From positions 682,001-746,000 of the forward strand of contig CANMSD010000002.1 in the NCBI GenBank assembly GCA_947500645.1: 64,000 bases of DNA. Direction: 5' to 3'. The notes beneath the pieces were generated by a model. The model was not told the DNA's origin and did not search any database. It was given only the letters and a program-made list of their open reading frames with translations. The position numbers were made by a program, and so were the translations under genes. This stretch comes from an uncultured Erythrobacter sp. (GTDB lineage: Bacteria > Pseudomonadota > Alphaproteobacteria > Sphingomonadales > Sphingomonadaceae). Of the stretch, positions 8,977 through 16,842 are shown piece after piece (the first letter of the stretch is position 1; each line of letters starts with the position of its first letter).

Positions 8977-9656
8977 TGAAACCACTAGCTTTGTTTGCTG
9001 CCAGCGCGAGCCTCGCCCTCGCCAGCTGCTCTTCTCCCGCCCAAGCGCTTGAAAAACCTGTCAACGCGCCGGTTCCCAAAGTCATCGCCAAAGAGGGTGC
9101 AGGCCTGAAGACCGCTGTTTTTGCAGGCGGCTGCTTCTGGGGCGTCGAGGGTGTTTTCAGCCATGTGAAAGGCGTGAAGTCGGCTGTCTCCGGTTATCAC
9201 GGGGGCAAGGCCACGACCGCGAAGTATAACACCATCATTTCGGGCATGACCAACCACGCCGAGTCCGTGCGGATCACCTACGATCCCTATGTCGTGCGGT
9301 ATGACGAGCTGCTGCGGATCTTCTTTTCGGTGGTGGCCGACCCGACGCTAAAGAATCGCCAGGGTCCTGACATCGGCGCTCATTATCGCACCGCGCTTGT
9401 CCCACAGAATGCAGAGCAGCGCAGGGTTGCCTCGGCCTATCTCAAGCAGATGAACGCCTCAGGTAAATGGCGCAGGCCGATCGTGACGAAGATCGAAGGC
9501 TACAAGAAGTTCTACCCAGCCGAGACTTATCATCAGGACTTCATGCGCAAGAATCCACGCCACGGCTACATCGTGCGCTGGGACGCGCCAAAGGTGCGCG
9601 CGCTCAAGGCGATGTATCCGTCCTACTACCGGGCGACTTTCCTCAAGGACGGGTGA
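8976..9656 (+). CDS. msrA: Peptide-methionine (S)-S-oxide reductase, predicted lipoprotein
   Basis: A 226-residue MsrA, which repairs methionine-S-sulfoxide in proteins. The N-terminus is a lipoprotein signal with lipobox LASC (C at residue 18), so the enzyme should be anchored in the envelope rather than cytosolic. The catalytic motif is FAGGCFWGVEGVF (about residues 49-61, nucleophile in GCFWG). YHGGKA, HAESVRITYDP and PDIGAHYRTALV follow in the usual order. No terminal resolving-cysteine pair is seen. An MsrB with its own export signal is encoded at 27977-28471, so the cell probably has both halves of a periplasmic repair system. Confidence 0.95.
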   Translation: MKPLALFAASASLALASCSSPAQALEKPVNAPVPKVIAKEGAGLKTAVFAGGCFWGVEGVFSHVKGVKSAVSGYHGGKATTAKYNTIISGMTNHAESVRITYDPYVVRYDELLRIFFSVVADPTLKNRQGPDIGAHYRTALVPQNAEQRRVASAYLKQMNASGKWRRPIVTKIEGYKKFYPAETYHQDFMRKNPRHGYIVRWDAPKVRALKAMYPSYYRATFLKDG

Positions 9657-9707
9657 TGCGCGAGCCAAGGCTGGCGAAACCGCGTATGGGCGCTTATATT
9701 GGCGTTC

Positions 9708-10178
9708 ATGGCAACGGCACATCACGATCACTCTCATCATGAACATTCCGGCGAAAGCCTGGTCAACGCCGCTCGCGGCGCTTTGACCGAAGCTGGCGAA
9801 CAATGGACTGGCATGCGCGAGTCCGTGTTTACCGAACTGGCCAAGCATGAGCGCCCGGTCTCCGCGTATGACATCGCCGACAACCTTTCGGCTGCGCGCG
9901 GCAAAAGGGTTGCGCCCAACAGCGTCTATCGCATCCTCGACCTATTTGTGAGCAACAATCTCGCCATGCGCGTGGAAAGCTCCAACGCTTATCTCGCCAA
10001 CACCCATCCGGGCTGCGCACATGATTGCATCTTCCTGGTCTGCGACGAGTGCGGCGATGCGGTCCATGTCGATGACGACGAAGTAAGCAGGACCGTGCGC
10101 CGTATTGCGAGTGACCAGTCGTTTCAGGCGCGCCGTCCGGTGTTGGAGATTCGCGGCATTTGTCGCGCCTGCACGTAA
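9708..10178 (+). CDS. zur: Fur family zinc-uptake regulator (Zur)
   Basis: A 156-residue Fur-family repressor. After a histidine-rich N-terminus (MATAHHDHSHHEHS), the winged-helix domain contains AYDIADNLSA and PNSVYRILDLFVSNNLA. The dimerisation part carries HPGCAHDCIFLVCDEC and ends GICRAC, giving the two CxxC pairs typical of Zur. Zur represses zinc import when zinc is plentiful. The His-rich start is common in zinc-related proteins. An in-frame TTG lies 3 codons before the chosen ATG. No zinc transporter gene is adjacent; the next gene is dxs. A perfect hairpin follows the gene. Confidence 0.88.
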   Translation: MATAHHDHSHHEHSGESLVNAARGALTEAGEQWTGMRESVFTELAKHERPVSAYDIADNLSAARGKRVAPNSVYRILDLFVSNNLAMRVESSNAYLANTHPGCAHDCIFLVCDECGDAVHVDDDEVSRTVRRIASDQSFQARRPVLEIRGICRACT

Positions 10179-10243
10179 GTCTTCGCAAAGCGACTTTGCG
10201 TTGCATTCGGTGCACGTGCTCACGGTGAAGCGTTCTCCAGTAG

Positions 10244-10273
10244 CGATGAATCGTTCATCGACAGTTTTGTTTT
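10244..10273 (+). terminator. Candidate terminator between zur and dxs
   Basis: CGATGAA-TCG-TTCATCG is a perfect 7-bp stem (10244-10260) followed by ACAGTTTTGTTTT. It could be a weak intrinsic terminator for zur; equally it could be an operator palindrome just before dxs. Confidence 0.4.
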
Positions 10274-10292
10274 CTGGGTGTAAGGCCAAAGC

Positions 10293-12245
10293 ATGACAAG
10301 CACGCCCGACACACCGTTGCTCGATACGGTCGCTAATCCTCAACAACTTCGCGGCCTTAAGCCGGACCAGCTCAGGCAGCTTTCCGACGAACTGCGCGCT
10401 GAAATGATCGACGCTGTCAGCACGTCTGGCGGGCATTTGGGCTCTGGCCTTGGCGTGGTCGAGCTGACCGTGGCGATCCACTACGTCTTTAACACTCCAG
10501 ACGACAAGCTGGTGTGGGACGTCGGCCACCAGTGCTATCCGCATAAGATCCTGACGGAGCGGCGCGATCGTATCCGCACTTTACGCAGTGGCGGGGGCCT
10601 TTCCGGTTTCACCAAGCGGGCGGAAAGCGAATATGATCCTTTCGGCGCTGCGCACTCCTCGACCTCCATTTCGGCGGCGCTTGGCTTCGCCGTTGCCAAC
10701 AAGCTCAAAGGCGAGCCGGGACGCGGCATTGCGGTAATCGGCGACGGCGCGATGAGCGCCGGCATGGCCTATGAGGCGATGAACAACGCCGCGCAGGCGG
10801 GCAATCGCCTGGTCGTGATCCTCAATGACAATGACATGTCGATTGCGCCGCCGGTTGGCGGGCTGTCGGCATATCTCGCGCGGATGGTCTCCTCCAGCGA
10901 ATATCTCGGCCTGCGCAGCCTCGCGAGCCGCGCGGTCAAGAAAATGAGCCGCCGGATGCATGAAGCCATCGGCAAGGCAGAGGAATACACGCGCGGCATG
11001 GTGACCGGCGGAACTTTGTTCGAAGAGCTTGGCTTTTATTATGTCGGCCCGATCGATGGCCACAATCTCGACCACCTGATCCCAGTGCTGGAAAATGTGC
11101 GCGACACGTCCGAAGGCCCGGTTCTGATCCATGTCGTCACCACCAAGGGCAAGGGTTACAAATACGCTGAGGAAAGCGCCGACAAATATCACGGCGTGCC
11201 CAAGTTCGATGTGATTACGGGTGAGAAAGCCAAGGGTAAGGCTGGTCCACCCGCCTATCAGAACGTATTTGGCGATACGCTTGCCAAGCTGGCTGAAACC
11301 GATGAACGGATTTGCGCCATCACTGCCGCCATGCCTTCGGGCACAGGGGTTGATCGCTTTGCCAAGGCGCACCCTGAACGCAGCTTCGACGTAGGTATAG
11401 CCGAGCAACATGGCGTGACCTTTGCGGCAGGCCTCGCCGCGCAAGGCATGCGGCCTTTTGCGGCGATCTATTCAACCTTCCTGCAGCGTGCATACGATCA
11501 GGTCGTACACGATGTCGCGATCCAGAACCTGCCCGTGCGCTTTGCGATCGACCGCGCCGGCCTGGTCGGCGCGGATGGTTGCACTCACGCAGGCAGCTTC
11601 GACATCACCTATCTTGCGACGCTGCCGAATATGGTGGTGATGGCGGCGGCTGATGAAGCCGAATTGGCACACATGACCTACACCGCTGCCGAATATGACG
11701 ACGGACCGATCGCTTTCCGCTATCCGCGCGGGAGCGGTGTCGGCGTGCCGATGCCGGAAACGCTGGAGAAGCTGGAAATCGGCAAGGGGCGGATCGTGCG
11801 CGAAGGGACAAAGGTTGCTATCCTGTCGCTCGGCGCACGACTGGAAGAAGCCAAGAAAGCTGCCGATCAGCTCGAGGCAAAAGGGCTGTCGACGACCATT
11901 GCCGATATGCGCTTTGCCAAGCCGCTCGACGAGGATTTGATAGCCAGGCTGATGCGCAGTCATGAGGTTGTCGTGACGGTTGAAGAGGGCGCTATTGGCG
12001 GCCTTGGCGCTCATGTGCTTACCTATGCCAGCGACGAAGGCCTGACCGATGGCGACAGCGGAACTGCGCTGAAGGTCCGCACCCTGCGCTTGCCTGACGT
12101 GTTTATCGATCAGGATGCGCCCGACAAGCAATATGACGAGGCCGGCCTCAACGCGCCGCATATCGTCGAGACGGTGCTAAAGGCGCTAAAGCATAACTCC
12201 GCAGGCGTCGACGACAGCGCGGAAGAAGCAGGCGTTCGGGCGTAA
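10293..12245 (+). CDS. dxs: 1-deoxy-D-xylulose-5-phosphate synthase
   Basis: A 650-residue thiamine-diphosphate enzyme joining pyruvate and glyceraldehyde 3-phosphate, the first step of the MEP isoprenoid pathway. Signatures are [17 protein letters not shown] (about residues 72-88), [14 protein letters not shown], the ThDP motif [15 protein letters not shown] (about 148-162), the pyrimidine-domain glutamate in [16 protein letters not shown], and FRYPRGSG. Length is normal. A crotonase gene follows after 6 bases and probably shares its transcript. Confidence 0.98.
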   Translation: MTSTPDTPLLDTVANPQQLRGLKPDQLRQLSDELRAEMIDAVSTSGGHLGSGLGVVELTVAIHYVFNTPDDKLVWDVGHQCYPHKILTERRDRIRTLRSGGGLSGFTKRAESEYDPFGAAHSSTSISAALGFAVANKLKGEPGRGIAVIGDGAMSAGMAYEAMNNAAQAGNRLVVILNDNDMSIAPPVGGLSAYLARMVSSSEYLGLRSLASRAVKKMSRRMHEAIGKAEEYTRGMVTGGTLFEELGFYYVGPIDGHNLDHLIPVLENVRDTSEGPVLIHVVTTKGKGYKYAEESADKYHGVPKFDVITGEKAKGKAGPPAYQNVFGDTLAKLAETDERICAITAAMPSGTGVDRFAKAHPERSFDVGIAEQHGVTFAAGLAAQGMRPFAAIYSTFLQRAYDQVVHDVAIQNLPVRFAIDRAGLVGADGCTHAGSFDITYLATLPNMVVMAAADEAELAHMTYTAAEYDDGPIAFRYPRGSGVGVPMPETLEKLEIGKGRIVREGTKVAILSLGARLEEAKKAADQLEAKGLSTTIADMRFAKPLDEDLIARLMRSHEVVVTVEEGAIGGLGAHVLTYASDEGLTDGDSGTALKVRTLRLPDVFIDQDAPDKQYDEAGLNAPHIVETVLKALKHNSAGVDDSAEEAGVRA

Positions 12246-12251
12246 GCGCTC

Positions 12252-13049
12252 ATGACACTGCTGAAGGTTGAACGCGACGGCCCAATCACGACGCTGACTA
12301 TCGATCGCGCTGACACGATGAACCCGCTCGGTGCACCGGGTGACGGTGACGAGTTTCGCGCGGCCTGCGACGCGATCAACCGCGATATGGAGGTGCGCTG
12401 CGTCATCTTGACCGGGGCTGGCCGTGCGTTCTCCGCCGGCGGCGATATCAAGGCGATGCAAAGCAAGACCGGCACATTCGGAGGCTCGCCACCTGCGATC
12501 TCGGATGGTTATCGCGACAACATCCATCTGATTCTGCGCGCGCTACATGGTCTGCGCGTCCCCGTCGTCGCGGCAGTCAACGGCCCAGCCATCGGGCTGG
12601 GCTGCGACGTCGCATGCCTGGCCGATATTCGCATCGCCTCTGACAAAGCAAAGTTCGGGGTGACCTTTCTGAAGCTCGGCATCGTCCCCGGTGATGGCGG
12701 AACATGGATACTGCCTCGCGTGATCGGCATGAGCCGCGCCGCCGAATTGTTCTACACTGGCGATGTGATTGACGCAGCCACAGCTGAGGATTGGGGCCTC
12801 GTCAGCCGCGTGGTCGCGCATGACGATCTTCTCGCCGAGGCTCAGGCACTGGCTGCCAAGATCGCGAGCATGCCGCCGCATTCGCTGCGCCAGTCCAAAA
12901 TGCTGCTGCGCCAAGGACAGCAGGTCAATTACGACACCGCGCTCGAAATGGCGGCCAACACACAGGCGATGATGCATCACACGGATGATCACGCCGAAGG
13001 TGTGGCGGCGTTGATCGAAAAGCGTGCGCCAGACTTCAAAGGCCGATAG
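12252..13049 (+). CDS. Enoyl-CoA hydratase/isomerase (crotonase) family protein
   Basis: A 265-residue crotonase-fold protein. The oxyanion-hole segment AFSAGGDIKAMQ (about residues 60-71) and NGPAIGLGCDVACLADIRIA (111-130) fix the family, with VPGDGGTWILPRVIG after them. The catalytic glutamates of true enoyl-CoA hydratase are not obvious: the first position is D in GLGCD, and the second falls in FLKLGIVPG where an E is expected. It may therefore be an isomerase or another crotonase activity rather than a beta-oxidation hydratase. It lies in a run dxs-crotonase-hydrolase with tiny gaps. Confidence 0.88.
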   Translation: MTLLKVERDGPITTLTIDRADTMNPLGAPGDGDEFRAACDAINRDMEVRCVILTGAGRAFSAGGDIKAMQSKTGTFGGSPPAISDGYRDNIHLILRALHGLRVPVVAAVNGPAIGLGCDVACLADIRIASDKAKFGVTFLKLGIVPGDGGTWILPRVIGMSRAAELFYTGDVIDAATAEDWGLVSRVVAHDDLLAEAQALAAKIASMPPHSLRQSKMLLRQGQQVNYDTALEMAANTQAMMHHTDDHAEGVAALIEKRAPDFKGR

Positions 13050-13068
13050 CGAAGCGCCCGTGACGACT

Positions 13069-13896
13069 ATGCTTGTTCGCATCCTCGTTGGCATCTCGGT
13101 CGCTTATCTCGCGATCATCGTGCTGCTTTGGGTTTTGCAAGCCCGGATGCTTTACCCGGCACCCAAAGAAGTCGTCCCGCTGATCCCCGGTTACCAGGAC
13201 ATCCGATTGGAGACCGAAGATGGCCTGTCGCTCCGTTCCTTCTATCGCCCCGCGCAAGACGGCCTGCCGACGGTGGTTTACTTTCACGGGAATGGCGGAT
13301 CACTTGTTGGATCGGGCGTTTCGAACGCGCCGCTTGTGGAGCGTGGTATCGGCGCATTGCTGGTCGAATATCGCGGCTATGGCGGCAATCCAGGCGAGCC
13401 ATCGGAGGATGGGCTCTACAAGGATGGCGATGCGGCCATGGCTTGGCTTACATCAAAGGGCATCGGCATTGAGGAAACGGTCATCATAGGCAATTCCATC
13501 GGCAGCGGCGTCGCCACCGAAATGGCGCTGCGCCACGATCCTGCGGCGCTCGTTTTGGTGGCACCTTTTACTTCGCTGCCTGATGCCGCAGCTGACAATC
13601 TGTGGTGGCTGCCCGCGCGCTATTTGGTGCGCGATCAGTTTACCAGCAAGGACAAGATTGGCGAGCTAGATATGCCGATCCTGATCCAGCACGGAACGGC
13701 GGACAATCTGGTGCCACACACTCAGGGCAAGGCGCTTGCAGCAATGGCAGAGGACGCCGAATTCCAGTCTTTCGAGGAACTGGGCCACGCGCTGTCGTTT
13801 GTTCGCAGCTCTGGCGAAGCGCGGGCAAGATGGATTCTTTCGCGCAGGCTAGGGATCGAGACCCGGCAGGCGAGCGCCGAACCGGTCCAACGTTAG
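13069..13896 (+). CDS. Membrane-anchored alpha/beta hydrolase (BEM46/ABHD13-like)
   Basis: About 275 residues. An N-terminal helix, MLVRILVGISVAYLAIIVLL, should anchor it in the inner membrane with the catalytic domain outside. The hydrolase domain has YFHGNGGSL (oxyanion), EYRGYGGNPGEPSEDG, the nucleophile elbow GNSIGSG, the acid in HGTADNLVP and a late GHAL histidine, the BEM46 order. The substrate is unknown. Starts at GTG 13024 or GTG 13060 are in frame; ATG 13069 is preferred because it begins the helix. Its stop overlaps the convergent NnrU gene by 4 bases. Confidence 0.82.
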   Translation: MLVRILVGISVAYLAIIVLLWVLQARMLYPAPKEVVPLIPGYQDIRLETEDGLSLRSFYRPAQDGLPTVVYFHGNGGSLVGSGVSNAPLVERGIGALLVEYRGYGGNPGEPSEDGLYKDGDAAMAWLTSKGIGIEETVIIGNSIGSGVATEMALRHDPAALVLVAPFTSLPDAAADNLWWLPARYLVRDQFTSKDKIGELDMPILIQHGTADNLVPHTQGKALAAMAEDAEFQSFEELGHALSFVRSSGEARARWILSRRLGIETRQASAEPVQR

Positions 13897-14567
13897 AACC
13901 AGCGCCAAATCCCTGCGGAAATCCCCCCCAGCGGTTGGTGTAGCCAGCTGAGAAAAACGAACAGGATCAGTCCGACGGTCCATGGCAATGCGCCTGCAGA
14001 AAACAGCTTACCCCAACGTGGCCAATAACTTGTCTTGCTTTCCCAGACTTCCCAGGCTTCACCCATCAGCACTCGCTTCTTACGGTCCTGCATGTGCGCG
14101 CCGATCAGAGCGAGAAACCCCATGGCAAAGGCGGTGATCATGGTCCGCCAACTCCAGAACAGCACCAGGTGCGAAAGCGCCCACAGCGCAAATCCCCACA
14201 TCATCGGGTGGCGCGTAACCGCGAAAACTCCGGATGGTTCTGCGCGGGCTTGCTCTTCGGCTCCCGGCATGCCGAGGGCGGGGTTGCCCACCAAAGAGCC
14301 TGCGAACAAAATAAGCGCGGGCAGAGTAAGGATCGTAGCAATGATCCAACCTGTCTGCCCCGAACCAGCGAGATCGGCGGTCGGTGCGGCTTTGAATGCG
14401 AAATAGATCCACACGAAAGCGGCCAAGCTCACGAGAGTATAGGCGATCTGGAAGCCGAGATTGCCCAGAACCTTCACCAATGGCGCGCGCAAAGGATGCG
14501 ACATGGCGAAATGCGTGCCGACAAAGGTCGTGTTTGCTGCGATCAGCTGTGTCAGTGCCTCGTCCAT
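13893..14567 (-). CDS. NnrU family membrane protein
   Basis: A 224-residue polytopic protein. THFAMSHPLRAPLV near the start, VTRHPMMWGFALWALSHL (about residues 134-151) and a final hydrophobic helix match the NnrU family. NnrU was first linked to nitric-oxide and denitrification genes, but homologues are widespread where no denitrification occurs, and none of those genes are nearby. The RHPM motif resembles isoprenylcysteine methyltransferase-type membrane proteins. Function here is open. Confidence 0.85.
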   Translation of the reverse strand: MDEALTQLIAANTTFVGTHFAMSHPLRAPLVKVLGNLGFQIAYTLVSLAAFVWIYFAFKAAPTADLAGSGQTGWIIATILTLPALILFAGSLVGNPALGMPGAEEQARAEPSGVFAVTRHPMMWGFALWALSHLVLFWSWRTMITAFAMGFLALIGAHMQDRKKRVLMGEAWEVWESKTSYWPRWGKLFSAGALPWTVGLILFVFLSWLHQPLGGISAGIWRWF

Positions 14568-14629
14568 TTGCGACGCATATCATCGAAGCGCGATGCGCGA
14601 CAAACCGCTGCGGTTTATAACTTTGCGAG

Positions 14630-15082
14630 CTAAGGCACGCGCTGAGAGGGAATCCCGGTTGGAATGATTGTGCCTTGCGCGGTCGCGACATGGTGCCTTT
14701 CACCGTCACCCTCGCTCCAAACATCTGCTCGAACAACAACTTGGCGTTTGCCTGCCTTGATTACTTGGCCTTTGGCGCGCAGCGATTTGCCTTTCGCAGG
14801 GCGCAGGAAATTGATCGAATAATTGCCGGTGACAACATCGCCTGCCACGGAAGCACCGGCCCATGCGCAGGCATTGTCGGCCATCAATCCGACGATGGCT
14901 CCATGCGCAAATCCGTGATGCTGAGTCATTTCCGAGCGCAGTTCGAGAGTGAGTTCGCTTTCGCCTTCCCAGACTTTTACCGGCTCGACATTAAGCCAGT
15001 TGCTGAACCCGGATTTCTTCACAGCAACCGCTTTCATATAAGCGATTGCGTCTTCAGGGCTGTCAAAACGACTGCGACTCAT
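14630..15082 (-). CDS. PaaI-family hotdog thioesterase
   Basis: A 150-residue hotdog-fold protein beginning MSRSRFDSPEDAIAYMKAVA. HHGFAHGAIVGLMADNACAW (about residues 61-80) is the PaaI/ACOT13 active-site helix with the HG-x-x-x-x-L-x-D pattern, and YSINFLRPAKGKSLRAKG follows. Such enzymes hydrolyse acyl-CoA or aryl-CoA thioesters. A start 28 codons upstream is in frame but would run into the promoter region shared with the divergent HxlR regulator, so ATG 15082 was chosen. The regulator probably controls this gene. Confidence 0.88.
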   Translation of the reverse strand: MSRSRFDSPEDAIAYMKAVAVKKSGFSNWLNVEPVKVWEGESELTLELRSEMTQHHGFAHGAIVGLMADNACAWAGASVAGDVVTGNYSINFLRPAKGKSLRAKGQVIKAGKRQVVVRADVWSEGDGERHHVATAQGTIIPTGIPSQRVP

Positions 15083-15118
15083 AGCGATCTCCGACTCAAA
15101 GTCTGTAAAACAGATGTT

Positions 15119-15157
15119 GATATCGCACTTGCCAGAGTGGCGCGCAAGTCTGATATG
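15119..15157. promoter_or_regulatory. Candidate HxlR operator: 14-bp arms, 11-base spacer
   Basis: Between the divergent thioesterase and HxlR genes, GATATCGCACTTGC (15119-15132) and GCAAGTCTGATATG (15144-15157) form an inverted repeat matching at 11 of 14 positions, with an unbroken ACTTGC/GCAAGT core. Its place, 37 bases before both one start and the other, suits a shared operator. Binding is inferred. Confidence 0.6.
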
Positions 15158-15193
15158 CAGATGCATTCGCGAAGCTTAATAAGGTGATGCGAT

Positions 15194-15556
15194 ATGAAGA
15201 CTTATCAACCCTCTCGCGCTCCATGCCCGATTGGCCGCGCTGCTCGGCTTCTGGGCGATCGTTGGATATTGCTGATCTTGCGCGAAGGGTTCTTAGGCGC
15301 TGAGCGTTTCGAAGAGTTTATCCAACGGCTTAGCATCAATCGTGCGGCGCTTACCTCCCGCTTGGCTATCCTGCAGGAAGCAGGGCTGATCACCCGTGAT
15401 CCGCCAAGCGGCAAGCGGGCGCGATATCTGCTCACCGACCAGGCATGCGCGCTCGTGCCGCTCTATGCCGAAATGGCAAAGTGGAGCGCGGAGCACTTGT
15501 TTGACGATGACGAAATGACCGCCGGATGGGCAGCCTCAGGTTCTCACCAATCGTAG
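15194..15556 (+). CDS. HxlR family transcriptional regulator
   Basis: A 120-residue winged-helix protein. The opening CPIGRAARLLGDRWILLILRE is the HxlR signature with its conserved cysteine (residue 11), often a redox or aldehyde sensor in this family. The recognition part is INRAALTSRLAILQEAGLI, and the wing is SGKRARYLLTDQA. HxlR proteins usually act as dimers on nearby genes; the divergent thioesterase and the inverted repeat between them are the natural target. The 3' end overlaps the convergent amidohydrolase by 13 bases. Confidence 0.92.
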   Translation: MKTYQPSRAPCPIGRAARLLGDRWILLILREGFLGAERFEEFIQRLSINRAALTSRLAILQEAGLITRDPPSGKRARYLLTDQACALVPLYAEMAKWSAEHLFDDDEMTAGWAASGSHQS

Positions 15557-16842
15557 GCCTTGGGCAAGTCGCTTTCGTCGAGATCTCGGTAGCGCTTGGC
15601 CAGTTCGGTCTGGTGATTGTCTAGCGGCTGCTCGACGCCAGCGATAAACACCTGCGTCGGAGCGGAGTTGACTTCCAGCGGGTCACCATCCCAAATCACG
15701 ACATCGCCGACCGCGCCGGGCTTCAACACGCCGAACTTGCCGGCGTGTCCGGCAATCTCCGCAGGGATAGAGCTGATCGTCGCAAACGCCTGACCCCAGG
15801 AAAGTCCGCTAGCGCCAGGCACTTTACTGAGCGCGACAAGGTTCCCCGCAAACTGCGCCGCACTGCGCGGATGACCGTCTGTGGTGCCGGACATCCGGCC
15901 AATCGCAACCTTCACGCCAGCAGCTTTCATGCGGCCAATGTTGGACTGGGTCGCGCCCAATTGCTCGAAGCTCGCTGGCAGGTCATCTAGCGCGTCGGCG
16001 ATAACCGGCACACCAGCGGCGGCAATCTCGCTCGCTACCAGCCAGCCCTCGCTCGCGCCAACCAGCACCAGATCAAGCCGTGCATAGCGACGCTTGAGGT
16101 CCAGCACATTGCGAATATCGGCTGCCCGCTCGACTTCGACATAGAGTTGCTGCGAGCCGTTGACCACGGGAACCAGAGCCTGGGCATCGGCGCGGGTGAG
16201 CAGGGCTTCCTCGCCTTCCCAATCGCCGCGCGCAAAGGCGCGTGCTTCGGCTAAGGCATTGGCCAGCTCGACATAGGCGGCTGTACGGCTGCCGCCAGAT
16301 AAGCGCGCCCCGCGTTCGCCTAGATTGGCCATCTGGAACGCCTTGGCTTCCATCACGGCGTTGGCGTCAGCTCCTAGGTCGATCACCGCGCCCTGCCCCG
16401 CGAACAGCGAGTTGCCATGCGACGGGGTCACTAGCGCGCGGGTGATTCCACCTGCGCGGCTGACCTTGATATGTTGTGAGCTGGGATTGATTGCGGGCGC
16501 GACATTGAGTGCGGCATTGAACCGGGAGTCGCCAGCGGATTTGTCATTGCTCGCGCCAACCGCGCCGACATCATACAGGCCGAGATCAGTGACCGCTGAC
16601 ACGATACCCGGCGTAACCCAGCGACCGCCTGCATCAATTGTTGGAACGGACGGATCCGGTCGAAGCTCAGTCCCGACGGCAACAACCTCGCCGCCGCGAA
16701 CGATAACGGTCGCCTCATTGATTGGCTCGCTGCCATCGCCAATTGCGACGGTAGCATTGATGATCGCCACATCCTGCGCAGCGACGGGAGCGGTCACGGC
16801 AATTGCTGCGAAAGCGGCGCCGGAAAGAAGACACTTCATCAT
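15544..16842 (-). CDS. Exported amidohydrolase-family protein lacking the metal-binding HxH motif
   Basis: About 432 residues, with a Sec signal peptide (MMKCLLSGAAFAAIAVTAPV then AAQ). The amidohydrolase composite-domain ends are present (VIVRGGEVVAVG, and KPGAVGDVVIWDGDPLEV at the C-terminus). However, where the family has PGxxDxHxH, this protein reads TPGIVSAVTDLGLY, so the first metal ligands are absent. The later HSDD-like position reads IGRMSGTTDGH. It may be an inactive partner of the intact amidohydrolase encoded just upstream, whose stop overlaps this start (ATGATGA). Translational coupling supports a joint complex. Confidence 0.85.
   Translation of the reverse strand: MMKCLLSGAAFAAIAVTAPVAAQDVAIINATVAIGDGSEPINEATVIVRGGEVVAVGTELRPDPSVPTIDAGGRWVTPGIVSAVTDLGLYDVGAVGASNDKSAGDSRFNAALNVAPAINPSSQHIKVSRAGGITRALVTPSHGNSLFAGQGAVIDLGADANAVMEAKAFQMANLGERGARLSGGSRTAAYVELANALAEARAFARGDWEGEEALLTRADAQALVPVVNGSQQLYVEVERAADIRNVLDLKRRYARLDLVLVGASEGWLVASEIAAAGVPVIADALDDLPASFEQLGATQSNIGRMKAAGVKVAIGRMSGTTDGHPRSAAQFAGNLVALSKVPGASGLSWGQAFATISSIPAEIAGHAGKFGVLKPGAVGDVVIWDGDPLEVNSAPTQVFIAGVEQPLDNHQTELAKRYRDLDESDLPKAYDW

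Noticed and set aside
10581..11444. 287-codon minus-strand open frame opposite dxs
   Set aside because: Antisense to catalytic parts of dxs; composition is that of a shadow frame.
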